Origin: Chryseobacterium sp.
GTDB taxonomy: Bacteria > Bacteroidota > Bacteroidia > Flavobacteriales > Weeksellaceae
Reading direction: 5' to 3'
Assembly: GCA_031277615.1 (NCBI GenBank)
Contig: JAITMC010000035.1
Coordinates: 245,141-309,140, forward strand
Length of the DNA: 64,000 bases
Numbering within the stretch: position 1 is the first letter of the stretch; the number at the start of each line of letters is the position of its first letter. A program made the position numbers and the translations under genes. The notes beneath the pieces are model-generated. The model was not told where the DNA came from. It worked only from the letters and a program-made list of their open reading frames with translations, and did no database searches. Below, piece after piece: positions 1-9,103 of this stretch.

Positions 1-651
1 CATCTGGCTTTTATTATGAGTGCCCATGTTCAGAATCTTGCCCATGAAGCAATGGCTCGGAACGCTTATCTTACGGATCTGGGTCACATTTACCGTTTCA
101 AGGTTTATCCTGAGATCCGGGAAGGTATTCAGGAGCTGATTGATTTGCTTAAGAACCGATCCGGTGAAAAAAAATCTATTGCCAATCTTGCTGCTGCAAA
201 GGCTAAAGTGAGCAATTCCATAGACAATACTCTTGAAAAATACCAGATTGGAGAAGATATGCTTCAGTTTGCGGAAGCTTTTGAAAAAGCCGGTGAAACA
301 GAAACCGCCATAAGAATCTACCAGGGCATCATGAACGACTTTGAATGTGAATCGGTAAAATTAAGTTCCGGTATTATCCCTGAAATGACCCATGTGGACG
401 ACAGACCAAAAGCTGAAATTGAGGTTTTCAGTACAGCTAGAATAAGTTTTGAAAGGCTGACCGGTAAAAAGATACAGGAACCCAACAGAATTCATATTAC
501 AGAAAGCCGGGAAACCGAAAACAAGACTACAGTACCAGAAATGGTCCAGTCTCATGATGAACCGATGCATACTCCTGAACCTCATCGTCCTCCGTCCCCG
601 CCACCAGCAGGGCTTGTGGATAAAATAAAAAGATTTTTCGGTAAAAATTAA
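1..651 (+). CDS. Unknown protein, 3' part (start outside window)
   Basis: The frame is open from base 1, so this is probably the C-terminal part of a longer protein; the first in-window ATG is at 16 (211 residues from there). I do not recognise a family. The visible part is mostly helical and charged, with a stretch around residues 75-105 that looks like a TPR-type helix pair (EAFEKAGETETAIRIYQGI). The end is proline-rich (PHRPPSPPPAG) followed by a short basic tail, which suggests a flexible linker. No signal peptide or membrane segment is visible. It ends 23 bases before the MFS transporter on the same strand, so the two may be cotranscribed. Confidence 0.6.
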   Translation, partial: HLAFIMSAHVQNLAHEAMARNAYLTDLGHIYRFKVYPEIREGIQELIDLLKNRSGEKKSIANLAAAKAKVSNSIDNTLEKYQIGEDMLQFAEAFEKAGETETAIRIYQGIMNDFECESVKLSSGIIPEMTHVDDRPKAEIEVFSTARISFERLTGKKIQEPNRIHITESRETENKTTVPEMVQSHDEPMHTPEPHRPPSPPPAGLVDKIKRFFGKN

Positions 652-674
652 TCCTTTTCCCCTCTACTCAGCCT

Positions 675-1973
675 ATGAATACCTCACCTATTACCAGCGG
701 TCAGAGAATCAAAGCCATCATTGGCGGCTCCATCGGAAATCTTGTGGAATGGTACGACTGGTATGCCTATGCAGCGTTTGCCATTTATTTTTCCCATTCT
801 TTTTTTCCGGATTCGGATCTGAATGCCCAGCTGATGAATACCGCCGGGATATTTGCGGTTGGGTTTCTGATGCGTCCTATTGGAGGCTGGGTTTTCGGAA
901 GCATTGCAGATAAGGTCGGAAGAAAGAAGGCAATGACGCTTTCCGTATTGCTGATGTCTTTCGGTTCGCTGCTGATCGCCCTCACACCTACCTATCAGTC
1001 AATAGGAATCCTTGCACCGATGCTGCTGCTGCTCGCAAGACTGTTTCAGGGATTGAGTGTCGGCGGAGAATATGGGGTTTCGGCAACGTATCTGAGCGAA
1101 ATGGCCTCTGAAAACAGACGTGGATTTTATTCCAGCTTTCAGTATGTTACCCTGATCGGCGGACAGCTTATTGCTCTTGGTGTCCAGCTGATCCTCCAAA
1201 AACTGATTCTTACGGAAGCCCAGCTGGAAGAATGGGGCTGGAGAATTCCTTTTGTGATCGGAGCGATACTTTCTGTGGTTGCTTTATACCTCAGATCCAA
1301 TCTGCACGAAACGGAAGCTTTTGAAAATAAAAAAGGAACCGGTGAGCAAAAGAAAGGTACGGTAAAAGAGCTTTTAAAACATCCTAAAGCCCTTCTTACC
1401 GTAGTAGGTTTAACGTTGGGAGGAACACTTGCCTTTTATACGTACACCACTTATATGCAGAAATTCCTGGTGAATACCGTACACCTTACTAAAGAACAGT
1501 CTACCCTGATTTCTTTTGTTTCATTATTTATATTTGCGTGTCTTCAGCCTGTTTTCGGCGGATTGTCTGACCGTATCGGCAGAAGACCGCTGCTGTTGGG
1601 CTTCGGTATTTTGGGAACCTTACTGACGATTCCTCTTTTAACAGCGCTAAGCAACACCACTTCTATGCTCGCTGCATTTTTTCTGATCATGGCAGCTCTG
1701 ATCATTGTAAGCGGTTATACATCAATAAATGCGGTGGTAAAAGCAGAACTTTTCCCTGCTGAGATCAGGGCACTCGGTGTAGGGCTACCCTATGCCCTTA
1801 CCGTAGCTGTTTTTGGAGGTACGGCAGAATATATTGCCCTTTGGTTTAAACAGATCGGTTCCGAACATTATTTTTACTGGTACATTACAGGATGTATTCT
1901 GTTTTCCCTGATCGTGTACAGCGGAATGAAGGATACCAAGGAAAATTCTGCGCTGGATAAAGATGGAGTTTGA
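675..1973 (+). CDS. MFS transporter, metabolite:H+ symporter (MHS) type
   Basis: A 432-residue polytopic inner-membrane protein with about 12 hydrophobic segments. The MHS-family N-terminus is clear (GSIGNLVEWYDWYAYAAFA), followed by RPIGGWVFGSIADKVGRKKA in the first cytoplasmic loop and RLFQGLSVGGEYG in the fourth segment. A second loop motif, GGLSDRIGRRPLL, lies in the C-terminal half. Characterised relatives are proton-coupled importers of dicarboxylates, proline/betaine or similar small acids (KgtP, ProP). The substrate here cannot be read from sequence. Length is normal for the family. A strong hairpin terminator follows the stop. Confidence 0.88.
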   Translation: MNTSPITSGQRIKAIIGGSIGNLVEWYDWYAYAAFAIYFSHSFFPDSDLNAQLMNTAGIFAVGFLMRPIGGWVFGSIADKVGRKKAMTLSVLLMSFGSLLIALTPTYQSIGILAPMLLLLARLFQGLSVGGEYGVSATYLSEMASENRRGFYSSFQYVTLIGGQLIALGVQLILQKLILTEAQLEEWGWRIPFVIGAILSVVALYLRSNLHETEAFENKKGTGEQKKGTVKELLKHPKALLTVVGLTLGGTLAFYTYTTYMQKFLVNTVHLTKEQSTLISFVSLFIFACLQPVFGGLSDRIGRRPLLLGFGILGTLLTIPLLTALSNTTSMLAAFFLIMAALIIVSGYTSINAVVKAELFPAEIRALGVGLPYALTVAVFGGTAEYIALWFKQIGSEHYFYWYITGCILFSLIVYSGMKDTKENSALDKDGV

Positions 1974-2036
1974 GAAGAAGGGAAGCAGGAAGAACAAATT
2001 ACACCATTGTAATCTTCCATTAACCTTATAAAAACG

Positions 2037-2061
2037 TTCGCCGCAGATTTTCTGCGGCGAA
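2037..2061. terminator. Hairpin terminator between converging genes
   Basis: A perfect 11-bp GC-rich stem (TTCGCCGCAGA / TCTGCGGCGAA) with a TTT loop, followed on the plus strand by a T-rich tract at 2068-2075. It fits termination of the MFS gene and may also serve the converging small gene at 2074-2289. Confidence 0.75.
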
Positions 2062-2073
2062 AAGTCTATTTTT

Positions 2074-2289
2074 TTAATGATAAGCCTGTTTAAATTTCTC
2101 AATCATACTGTCCAGATTATGGCGTTGGACATACACACTTTTTACCTCTTCATACCTTGGCGACTTATAGAAAACTTCATGAAAATCCATGCTTCCGTTC
2201 CCTACTTTTACGACTTTCTGTACTTCGATATTCAACTTTCTTAATTCCTCTTTGAAGACTTTAAATTCGTCTTGGATACTAGTGCTCAT
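2074..2289 (-). CDS. Small hypothetical protein (71 aa)
   Basis: A short soluble, charged protein with no signal peptide or membrane segment. Residues 1-35 look helical (FKVFKEELRKLNIEVQKVV). I recognise no family. It reads convergently with the MFS gene and has about 195 bases of AT-rich DNA upstream. The clean ATG start, stop and intergenic position support a real gene, but function is unknown. Confidence 0.55.
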   Translation of the reverse strand: MSTSIQDEFKVFKEELRKLNIEVQKVVKVGNGSMDFHEVFYKSPRYEEVKSVYVQRHNLDSMIEKFKQAYH

Positions 2290-2484
2290 TTATATTTTTG
2301 GATTTTAGTTAATAATTAAATTTACGTCATACCCCTTTTTCCCTATGGGCCTGAACATAAATTTTTATTAAAATTAATAAATTTTCCAATATAAAACACC
2401 TATCATTCATTATTTTTTTATTTATTTTGAGGATTTTTCAGCTATTTCATCATTTTCTATACAAAATAAACAATTAAACCCATC

Positions 2485-2805
2485 ATGAATTTCACTAAAA
2501 AACAGCTTGAAAACCTCATCAGTAAAGAGAAAACCATAGGATTATACCGTTTTGATGAAGACAGGCAGTGCTTCTTCGGAGATGTGGAAGTAGAACTTTA
2601 TATCCGGCGTTCCAAGGTATCCAGTTATCATTCTGTATATTATTATTTCGGAGGTTATGAAATATTTATCCCTGAAGAAAAGCAGGAAATATATGAAGGT
2701 GATGAAAGCTCAGCCAAACAGCAGGCCATTGACCGTTTCAACGGTCAGGACTTTATGGGATTTCCTGTGATTTTTGAAAACATCACCTGCGAAATTGATG
2801 AATAA
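2485..2805 (+). CDS. Hypothetical cytoplasmic protein (106 aa)
   Basis: A compact acidic protein with alternating aromatic and charged residues (SSYHSVYYYFGGYEIFIPEEK) that suggests a small alpha/beta fold. It has no signal peptide. I cannot assign a family. It stands alone between AT-rich gaps, with the metalloprotease gene 150 bases downstream on the same strand. The start is the first ATG after a long AT-rich leader. Confidence 0.6.
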   Translation: MNFTKKQLENLISKEKTIGLYRFDEDRQCFFGDVEVELYIRRSKVSSYHSVYYYFGGYEIFIPEEKQEIYEGDESSAKQQAIDRFNGQDFMGFPVIFENITCEIDE

Positions 2806-2955
2806 TTTTGCTGCAGCCTTTAATATACTCAGGACCATCTGATCCGGAAATTTAAAGAAAAGAAGAATCAGTTCAGGGAATTATGATCAGGAATGATTTA
2901 ACTATGGTATTTTTTATTTAATTTTAAAAGAGAGAAAACTTAAATATAAAATACT

Positions 2956-4740
2956 ATGAAAAAACTATTATTTCTTCTAATTTCAGGAGGATTGTGTTCC
3001 AATTTTTATTCACAAAAGGTAGAATTTCAGGAATGCGGCACTGATGAACTGATGCGAAAACACTATGAAAAACATCCTGAAGAGAAAGCCCGTGATGATG
3101 CTTTCAATCTGGAGCTTTCCAGGCAGATCAAAAGCGGAAAGCTGGCTTCAAGACTCAATACCAATCAGGTTTATGAGATCCCGGTTGTGGTACATGTTGT
3201 AGGTGACGGAAGTGCGATAGGAACCACTAATAATAAATCGGATGCGGATATCATCGCATGGATTAATTACACCAACGGGGTTTTTGCCGGAAGTTCATCC
3301 AGTGGAATGGCAGGAACCAGTGCGGTGCTTCCCGTAAGATTTGTTTTTGCCAAGACAGATCCCAGCTGTAATCCCACCAACGGGATCAACAGGATAAATG
3401 CTTCCCATCTTCCCAAATATGTAAGCGGCGGTGTCAACAATGACAATACCACCAATGCGGTAACAGCCTCTGAAATCACGGCACTGGCCATGTGGGATAC
3501 CAGTAAGTACTATAATATATATGTAGTGAAAAAACTGACTTCCAATGCGGGAGCACTCAACGGTTTTGCCTATTATCCGAACAGTACCAACGACTATTCC
3601 TTCATGTCTACCAGCGCCTCTGCTGTAAATGCACAGACAATGGCCCACGAATTCGGTCACGCTTTGGGGCTTCGCCATACCCATCAGGGCTATGATGAAT
3701 CTACAGGAGCCTGCCCTACCAATGTAGACTGTACTCTTGAGGGTGACCTGGTATGCGATACGGAACCTATGAAAAGCCTTTATCACCCTTCGGTTCCCTA
3801 TACCTGCCAGACCGGACAAATTAACCCGTGTACGAACCAGCTCTATGCCGGCGGTGAAAAAAATGTTATGGCCTATACATTCTGCTTTCGGAATTTATTC
3901 ACTCAGGGACAGGCAGACCGCGCTACTGCACAGCTCCTGCAATACAGACAGTCATTGATTAATTCTCCGGTAGCCTCTTCTACAGCGCCTGATAACAGTT
4001 CTGTACTGGCTACAGCATGTGTTCCGGCTTCCATCACCACTCCCGGTAATTATAATATTGGGATTACTTCTGTAAAATTCGGAAGTATCAACAACTATTC
4101 TACCAATTATAAACAGGCTGCTAATAATTTTTATGAGAACTTTACGGGAACGTACTGTTTGGGAACTTCAAAAACGACCATCCCAATCGGTTCTGCTACT
4201 TCACTTACCGTGACCCCGGGAACAAACAATCCCCATATCATCAAAGCCTATATTGATTATAATAATGACGGACAGTTCAGTGAAACAACGGAACTGGTTC
4301 TTAACCAAAGCGGAGTAAGCCCCGGTTCTTCAGCTACAGCCTCTGTAACCCCACCGGCCACGGCTGTTCTTAACACTCCGCTAAGGATGAGGGTTATTGG
4401 TGACTTCAACGGTACAGCCGTTACCTCCTGCTATACGCCACGATACGGACAGGTAGAGGATTATTCGGTGATCATCGCACAGAATAATATTTTAGCGGCA
4501 AAGGATTTTACAGGAAAAAATACAACCGATATTATTAAGGATGAAAGTTCGGTATATGTAAAGAGTGATGTAAAGATCGTTTCACTGCACATCTATGATG
4601 CAGCAGGAAGGCTTCTTACGAGCCAGAACGGAATTAAAGCTACAGAATACAGATTCCCGATCAGCCAGAAAAATATCATTGTGACTGCAACCGCTGTATT
4701 GGAAGACGGAAAAGTGGTTACTAAAAAGCTGAAGTTTTAA
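2956..4740 (+). CDS. Secreted zinc metalloprotease, M43 (pappalysin-like), with GEVED domain
   Basis: A 594-residue exported protein. An N-terminal signal peptide (MKKLLFLLISGGLCSNFYSQ) is followed by a metzincin catalytic domain with the zinc motif HEFGHALGLRH at about residues 231-241. A downstream Met-turn candidate is NVMAYTFC. Residues about 355-505 form a GEVED-type beta domain (YIDYNNDGQFSE... ending GQVEDYSV). The last 70 residues resemble a T9SS C-terminal domain (HIYDAAGRLL, KVVTKKLKF), though the usual NPxxG entry motif is not obvious. Expected location is cell surface or medium, acting on proteins or peptides; the substrate is unknown. It stands alone, followed by a strong terminator. 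Confidence 0.85.
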   Translation: MKKLLFLLISGGLCSNFYSQKVEFQECGTDELMRKHYEKHPEEKARDDAFNLELSRQIKSGKLASRLNTNQVYEIPVVVHVVGDGSAIGTTNNKSDADIIAWINYTNGVFAGSSSSGMAGTSAVLPVRFVFAKTDPSCNPTNGINRINASHLPKYVSGGVNNDNTTNAVTASEITALAMWDTSKYYNIYVVKKLTSNAGALNGFAYYPNSTNDYSFMSTSASAVNAQTMAHEFGHALGLRHTHQGYDESTGACPTNVDCTLEGDLVCDTEPMKSLYHPSVPYTCQTGQINPCTNQLYAGGEKNVMAYTFCFRNLFTQGQADRATAQLLQYRQSLINSPVASSTAPDNSSVLATACVPASITTPGNYNIGITSVKFGSINNYSTNYKQAANNFYENFTGTYCLGTSKTTIPIGSATSLTVTPGTNNPHIIKAYIDYNNDGQFSETTELVLNQSGVSPGSSATASVTPPATAVLNTPLRMRVIGDFNGTAVTSCYTPRYGQVEDYSVIIAQNNILAAKDFTGKNTTDIIKDESSVYVKSDVKIVSLHIYDAAGRLLTSQNGIKATEYRFPISQKNIIVTATAVLEDGKVVTKKLKF

Positions 4741-4743
4741 GCA

Positions 4744-4775
4744 GTTTGCCGGAAGCTGGAAATACTTTCAGTTAT
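4744..4775. repeat. Copy of a GGAAGCTGGAA intergenic repeat
   Basis: Begins just after the metalloprotease stop: GCCGGAAGCTGGAAATACTT. The same words recur near 1974, 14372, 45850 and 54610, always in intergenic DNA next to gene ends. Confidence 0.4.
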
Positions 4776-4847
4776 TATTAATGACAATCAGCAGGTTCTT
4801 TGCAGCTTTTATCACCTTCGTTTTTCAATTTAATATTAACATCATAA

Positions 4848-4877
4848 AAAAAATGAGTCCTCCGGGACTCATTTTTT
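4848..4877. terminator. Bidirectional hairpin terminator
   Basis: A perfect 13-bp stem, AAAAAATGAGTCC pairing with GGACTCATTTTTT around a TCCG loop, with A-rich DNA on the left and T-rich on the right. It serves the metalloprotease on the plus strand and probably the ABC transporter on the minus strand. Confidence 0.85.
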
Positions 4878-4885
4878 ATTTATTA

Positions 4886-4962
4886 CACAAAGCTTGATGA
4901 ATGACACTGTTGATTGTCAGGAGAAAAAAAAGGGAACCAACTTCGTTGATTCGATGAAGCGA
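4886..4962. repeat. Partial copy of the block found inside the element at 20.4 kb
   Basis: About 75 bases align by eye with 20457-20535. Shared words are CAAAGCTT, ATGAAT, TGATT, CAGGAG and the 16-base core CAACTTCGTTGATTCG, then AAGCG. It lies against the stop codon of the ABC transporter gene. Confidence 0.6.
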
Positions 4963-4966
4963 ATGT

Positions 4967-6739
4967 TTATGGTGTTCCTTTTTGTAAAGTTTCTTCCTCG
5001 TCCATTTCCACTTCATGTCTTAGCTGGGCTTTATACAGCGTGGCATAATAGCCGTTCTTATCCAGAAGTTCAAGGTGTTTTCCTTCTTCCACAATTTTTC
5101 CATGCTCCATCACGATGATCTTATCTGCTTTTTCGATGGTGGAAAGCCTGTGGGCAATGATGATGGAGGTTCTGTTCTTAGTAATTTTTTCGGTAGCTCT
5201 CTGAATGAGTTTTTCACTTTCATGATCAATAGATGAAGTGGCTTCATCCAGGATCAGGATTTTAGGATCGGAAAGATAAGCTCTGAGGAAAGACAGCAGC
5301 TGCCGTTGTCCCAGAGAAATGGATGAGCCTCTTTCGCTGACTACGTAATCGTATCCTCCCGGAAGCTGCTCGATAAACTGATCCACTTCAATCTCTTTAG
5401 CCCCTGCTTTTATTTTGTCCAGGGTAATGCTTTCGTCTCCAAAAGCAAGATTTTCAAAAATACTTCCGTGGAAAAGGAAAACATCCTGCAGCACCACGCC
5501 AATATGGCTTCTCAGGTTATACAGTTCATAATCCTTCAGATCTACATCATCAATCATGATCTTCCCTGAATTGATATCATAGAGCCTTGTAATAAGGCTG
5601 ATAATTGTAGATTTCCCGGCTCCGGTAGCGCCGACGATTGCCACTGTTTCTCCAGGATTTACTTTAAAGTCTATGCCTTTCAGGACTTCCTGCTTTTCAT
5701 CATAGGCAAAACGGACATTCCGGAATTCAATTTTACCATCAAAATGATCTTTTTTTACGGTTCCGGTATTTGGCATTGAATTTTCTTCATCCATCAGCCC
5801 TAGAACTCTTTCTGCTCCTACAATACCTCTCTGAATGTTATTGAAGCGGTCTGCAATCTGTCTCAGCGGACGGATCAGCATGGAAATATACTGAATAAAA
5901 GCAATCACTACTCCGGCACTGATCGTAATATAGCCTCCGTAGAAAAGAATAAATCCGATAAACAGCGAAGAAATAAGTTCTACGACAGGGAAAAACAACG
6001 AAAATATAAATACCGTTCTCAACAATGCTCCTTTCAGGGCAATATTGATATCATCAAATTTTTTAAATTCTGACTCCTGCCTGTTGAAAACCTGAATAAG
6101 AGGCATTCCGGCAAGTCTTTCCTGTACAAAAGAATTCTGAATAGCCGTCCAGTTCCTTTCATCTCCGAAGGCCTTCTTCAGTCTTTTCTGGAAAAACCGT
6201 GTAATCACTACCATCAATGGAAGGATCGCCAGCGTAATATAACTCAGATGTACATTGGTATTGAACATCATGATCAGAACAAAAATAATTCTCAGGATAT
6301 CCCCGAAAACCATAAGGAATCCGTCTGTATACACGGTTGCGATGGTTTCCACATCTCCTACTGCGCGGGTTACCAGCTGCCCGATCGGCGTTTTATCAAA
6401 AAAAGAGGTCCTGAAATAGATCAGCTTGGCGTACAGCCTCTGTCTTATATCACGGATTACGTTCTGCGAAATAAAGTTGGAGAAATAGACCAAGAAGAAG
6501 TTCAGTACCGTTTCTGCAAATACCAGCCCTACCAATATATAGATATGCTTCATCATCAAAGCTTTATCTTTCAGCTTGGTAATATCATTATCCACCACTT
6601 CCATCGTAAGATAAGGTCTGTAGGTAGAAACAATAGACAGTATTACGGAAATGATTAAGGTAAGGATGAACCAGGAACGGAATTTCATCCCGATAAAGAA
6701 CAGCCTCTTAATGATTCCCCAGGTATCTTGTTTTTTCAT
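4967..6739 (-). CDS. ABC exporter, fused permease and ATPase (MsbA/YheI-like)
   Basis: A 590-residue half-transporter expected to act as a dimer in the inner membrane. Residues about 20-300 hold six membrane segments. The nucleotide-binding domain has Walker A GATGAGKST near 370, the signature SLGQRQ near 473 and Walker B LILDEATSS near 495, followed by the H-loop IIAHRLST. This arrangement is that of type IV exporters, which export lipids, drugs or peptides; the substrate is not predictable. It follows truA and a small membrane-protein gene on the same strand but after a 185-base gap with its own TAnnTTTG-like box. Confidence 0.9.
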   Translation of the reverse strand: MKKQDTWGIIKRLFFIGMKFRSWFILTLIISVILSIVSTYRPYLTMEVVDNDITKLKDKALMMKHIYILVGLVFAETVLNFFLVYFSNFISQNVIRDIRQRLYAKLIYFRTSFFDKTPIGQLVTRAVGDVETIATVYTDGFLMVFGDILRIIFVLIMMFNTNVHLSYITLAILPLMVVITRFFQKRLKKAFGDERNWTAIQNSFVQERLAGMPLIQVFNRQESEFKKFDDINIALKGALLRTVFIFSLFFPVVELISSLFIGFILFYGGYITISAGVVIAFIQYISMLIRPLRQIADRFNNIQRGIVGAERVLGLMDEENSMPNTGTVKKDHFDGKIEFRNVRFAYDEKQEVLKGIDFKVNPGETVAIVGATGAGKSTIISLITRLYDINSGKIMIDDVDLKDYELYNLRSHIGVVLQDVFLFHGSIFENLAFGDESITLDKIKAGAKEIEVDQFIEQLPGGYDYVVSERGSSISLGQRQLLSFLRAYLSDPKILILDEATSSIDHESEKLIQRATEKITKNRTSIIIAHRLSTIEKADKIIVMEHGKIVEEGKHLELLDKNGYYATLYKAQLRHEVEMDEEETLQKGTP

Positions 6740-6770
6740 TGAATTGAAGAAAAGAATTAAAAATTCTATG

Positions 6771-6778
6771 CAAAAATA
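6771..6778 (-). promoter_or_regulatory. Candidate -7 box for the ABC exporter
   Basis: TATTTTTG on the minus strand matches the Bacteroidota -7 consensus TAnnTTTG, about 32 bases before the ATG. No TTG at the expected -33 distance. Confidence 0.35.
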
Positions 6779-6924
6779 AGACTTTATAATTTCCCAGCCT
6801 TTAGAACTTCAGCAAATCCTCATAGAAAAATCAAGATAGAGAGTATTTACAGAATGAATTATTTTTATAGCTTTTCTGATCCGGTCCGTTAGGGTTAGAA
6901 ATCCGGGGCAGCATTTTTCACCTG

Positions 6925-7224
6925 TTAAGGCATATTCTTTTTCCATCGGCTGTAAAGGTACCAGCCCGTCAGAAAGGCTGCCATCACCGAAAGAATCCAG
7001 CCCAATATATTAACCAGGGTGAACGAATGAAAATCAATATCCTGGGTATAATGATTAGGATCCAGGATGATCCCGATGATTCCGTAGATAAGTCCGAATA
7101 TAAACTGAACTCCCAAGCAAAGAGTTACTCCTGAAAGGCCATACAGCCATTTTTTCTTTCCGAACCGGGCAGCCAGCTTCTGAAAACAGAAAAATACAAC
7201 GACAGCAATAATAACAGAAATCAT
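6925..7224 (-). CDS. Small membrane protein (99 aa)
   Basis: Three hydrophobic segments are visible (residues 1-15, about 28-52, about 70-90), with a basic loop (RFGKKKW) after the first and a basic C-terminus (RWKKNMP). This fits a small inner-membrane protein of unknown role. It starts 12 bases downstream of truA on the same strand and is probably cotranscribed with it. Confidence 0.65.
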   Translation of the reverse strand: MISVIIAVVVFFCFQKLAARFGKKKWLYGLSGVTLCLGVQFIFGLIYGIIGIILDPNHYTQDIDFHSFTLVNILGWILSVMAAFLTGWYLYSRWKKNMP

Positions 7225-7236
7225 AGGCTTTGGGTT

Positions 7237-7968
7237 TTAAAATTCATATCCTACATCCACAAGATATAGCCCATGTCCCGGAGCTGAAGTTCCTGCAGCA
7301 TTGCGGTTTTTATCTTCTATTACTTTACGCAGATCTTCCGGTTTTATTTTTCCGGTACCGATTTCTACCATTGTTCCCACTATCGCACGAACCATATTTC
7401 TGAGGAAACGGTTCGCTGAAACGGTAAACTTCAGTTCTGTATCCTCCTGCTCCCACTCTGCTTTGTAAATCTTGCAGATATTCGTTTTGTTATCGGTCTT
7501 CAGTTTCGCAAAACTTGTAAAATCCTCATATTCAAAGAGAATCTTGCAGGCCTCATTCATTTTATCAATATCCAGAGGTCTTTTCCAGTGCTGCCATGCA
7601 GATTCCTGAGTGAAAGGGTTCTTGGCTAAAGAAATATAATATTCATAGGTTCTGTACGTTGCATCAAAACGGGCATGGAAATCATCCTTAACAGGAAATA
7701 TTCTTTTCACGGCAATATCAGGAGGCAGGAAACTGTTCAGCTTGCGTGGGAAGTTTTCATCCAGCGCTTTTTCCGTGTCAAAATGGGCAAATATTTTTTT
7801 GGCATGAACTCCGGTATCGGTACGCCCGGCTCCGGTTGTTCTGATCTCTTCCCTTAAAATAGTGGAAAGTGCTTTTTCCAGTTCTTCCTGTACAGAAACG
7901 GCGTCCGGCTGTATCTGATAGCCGAAATAATTTTTTCCGTTGTAAGAAAATTCAATAAAGTATCTCAA
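7237..7968 (-). CDS. truA: tRNA pseudouridine synthase A
   Basis: Makes pseudouridine at positions 38-40 of the tRNA anticodon stem. The N-terminus RYFIEFSYNGKNYFGYQIQP is family-typical and the catalytic Asp lies in GAGRTDTGVHA. The later motif FLRNMVRAIVGTMVEIG is also conserved. I place the start at the TTG codon at 7968 (TTG AGA TAC), giving 243 residues: the alternative TTG at 7989 overlaps a candidate -7 box (CAAAAATA on the plus strand, 7987-7994) and would add residues the family lacks. Divergent from lpxK. Confidence 0.92.
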   Translation of the reverse strand: MRYFIEFSYNGKNYFGYQIQPDAVSVQEELEKALSTILREEIRTTGAGRTDTGVHAKKIFAHFDTEKALDENFPRKLNSFLPPDIAVKRIFPVKDDFHARFDATYRTYEYYISLAKNPFTQESAWQHWKRPLDIDKMNEACKILFEYEDFTSFAKLKTDNKTNICKIYKAEWEQEDTELKFTVSANRFLRNMVRAIVGTMVEIGTGKIKPEDLRKVIEDKNRNAAGTSAPGHGLYLVDVGYEF

Positions 7969-8062
7969 TGTATTACAATAACTCCACAAAAATACTTTAA
8001 TTTAACGAAATAATTGTTGAAAAGTCTTTGAGAATATTACACCAAATCCCTGTGAAAATTCC

Positions 8063-8070
8063 TATTTTTG
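8063..8070 (+). promoter_or_regulatory. Candidate -7 box before lpxK
   Basis: TATTTTTG matches TAnnTTTG and ends 7 bases before the lpxK ATG, which would give an almost leaderless transcript. No good -33 TTG is present at normal spacing. Confidence 0.35.
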
Positions 8071-8077
8071 CAATCGT

Positions 8078-9103
8078 ATGAAAAGATGGTACCTTTATCC
8101 TTTTTCCCTGGGTTATCATTTGGTAACGGGTATCCGAAACACAATGTATGATCTGGGAATTTTTAAGTCAACAAAATTCAAGACCCCGATAATCAATGTC
8201 GGGAACCTTTCTGTAGGCGGAAGTGGAAAATCGCCTATGGTGATGTATCTTGCCCAGTTCTTATCCAAACACTACAGAACCGGTGTGCTTTCGCGCGGTT
8301 ACGGAAGGCTCACCAAAGGCTATGAGGTAACGAATTATGAAAGCAACTATAAAATGGTGGGTGATGAAGCCATGCAGCTGTTTGAACGTTTCAAAAACCG
8401 TTTTGTGATTGCCGTTTCAGAACAAAGAGTTCCCGGGGCTAAAAAAGTGATTGAGGACATGGATCTTGATGTTCTTGTTCTGGATGATGCCATGCAGCAC
8501 AGAGCGATTAAAGCGGGCTTCAATATCCTGATGACCGATTTTAATGATCCTTTTTTCAAAGACCATCTTCTTCCGGCCGGAGATTTGAGAGAATCGAGAG
8601 CGGGATCTAAAAGAGCCAATATCATCATGGTGAGTAAATGTCCGGATGAACTGACTGAGGAGACCAAGAGATATTATATTTCAAGAATCAGACCTTCCCA
8701 TCACCAGAAAGTATTCTTTTCATCCATTGGTTATGATGAGAATGTGTACGGGAAAGATAAAATGCTTCCGGATAACAATCTGAACTATTATGATATTTTA
8801 CTGATCACCGGTATTGCCAACCCCAAACCACTGCTGGAACATCTGGCAAAATTTTCACAACGCGTTAAGCACCTGAAGTTCAGGGACCATCATAATTTCA
8901 CGGAAGATGACATTAAAAAGATCACAGCCGAATACAAAAAATTAGGCGAATATAAACTGATCTTAACTACGGAGAAAGATTATGTACGTCTGAAAACTTT
9001 TGACTATCTTAGAGAAATTGTTTACTACTGGCCTATCAATGTCATTATTGATAAGAAAGAAGAATTCAATCAAATCATCTTAGATTATGTTAGAAAAAAT
9101 TAA
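8078..9103 (+). CDS. lpxK: Tetraacyldisaccharide 4'-kinase (lipid A biosynthesis)
   Basis: Phosphorylates the 4' position of the lipid A disaccharide precursor at the inner membrane, using ATP. The P-loop GNLSVGGSGKSP is near residues 41-52, followed by the family motifs VLSRGYGR and VLDDAMQHRAI. The N-terminus WYLYPFSLGYHLVTGIRN is the usual membrane-associated helix. Length (341) is normal. The last 17 bases overlap the start of the purine nucleoside phosphorylase gene, implying translational coupling. Confirms a Gram-negative envelope. Confidence 0.93.
   Translation: MKRWYLYPFSLGYHLVTGIRNTMYDLGIFKSTKFKTPIINVGNLSVGGSGKSPMVMYLAQFLSKHYRTGVLSRGYGRLTKGYEVTNYESNYKMVGDEAMQLFERFKNRFVIAVSEQRVPGAKKVIEDMDLDVLVLDDAMQHRAIKAGFNILMTDFNDPFFKDHLLPAGDLRESRAGSKRANIIMVSKCPDELTEETKRYYISRIRPSHHQKVFFSSIGYDENVYGKDKMLPDNNLNYYDILLITGIANPKPLLEHLAKFSQRVKHLKFRDHHNFTEDDIKKITAEYKKLGEYKLILTTEKDYVRLKTFDYLREIVYYWPINVIIDKKEEFNQIILDYVRKN

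Noticed and set aside
4894-5118. 74-codon ORF opposite the ABC transporter end
   Set aside because: Runs antisense into the well-supported ABC transporter C-terminus and begins in a repeat.
7969-7989. Upstream TTG start for truA
   Set aside because: It overlaps a candidate -7 box and adds seven residues before the conserved RYFIEFSYNG start.
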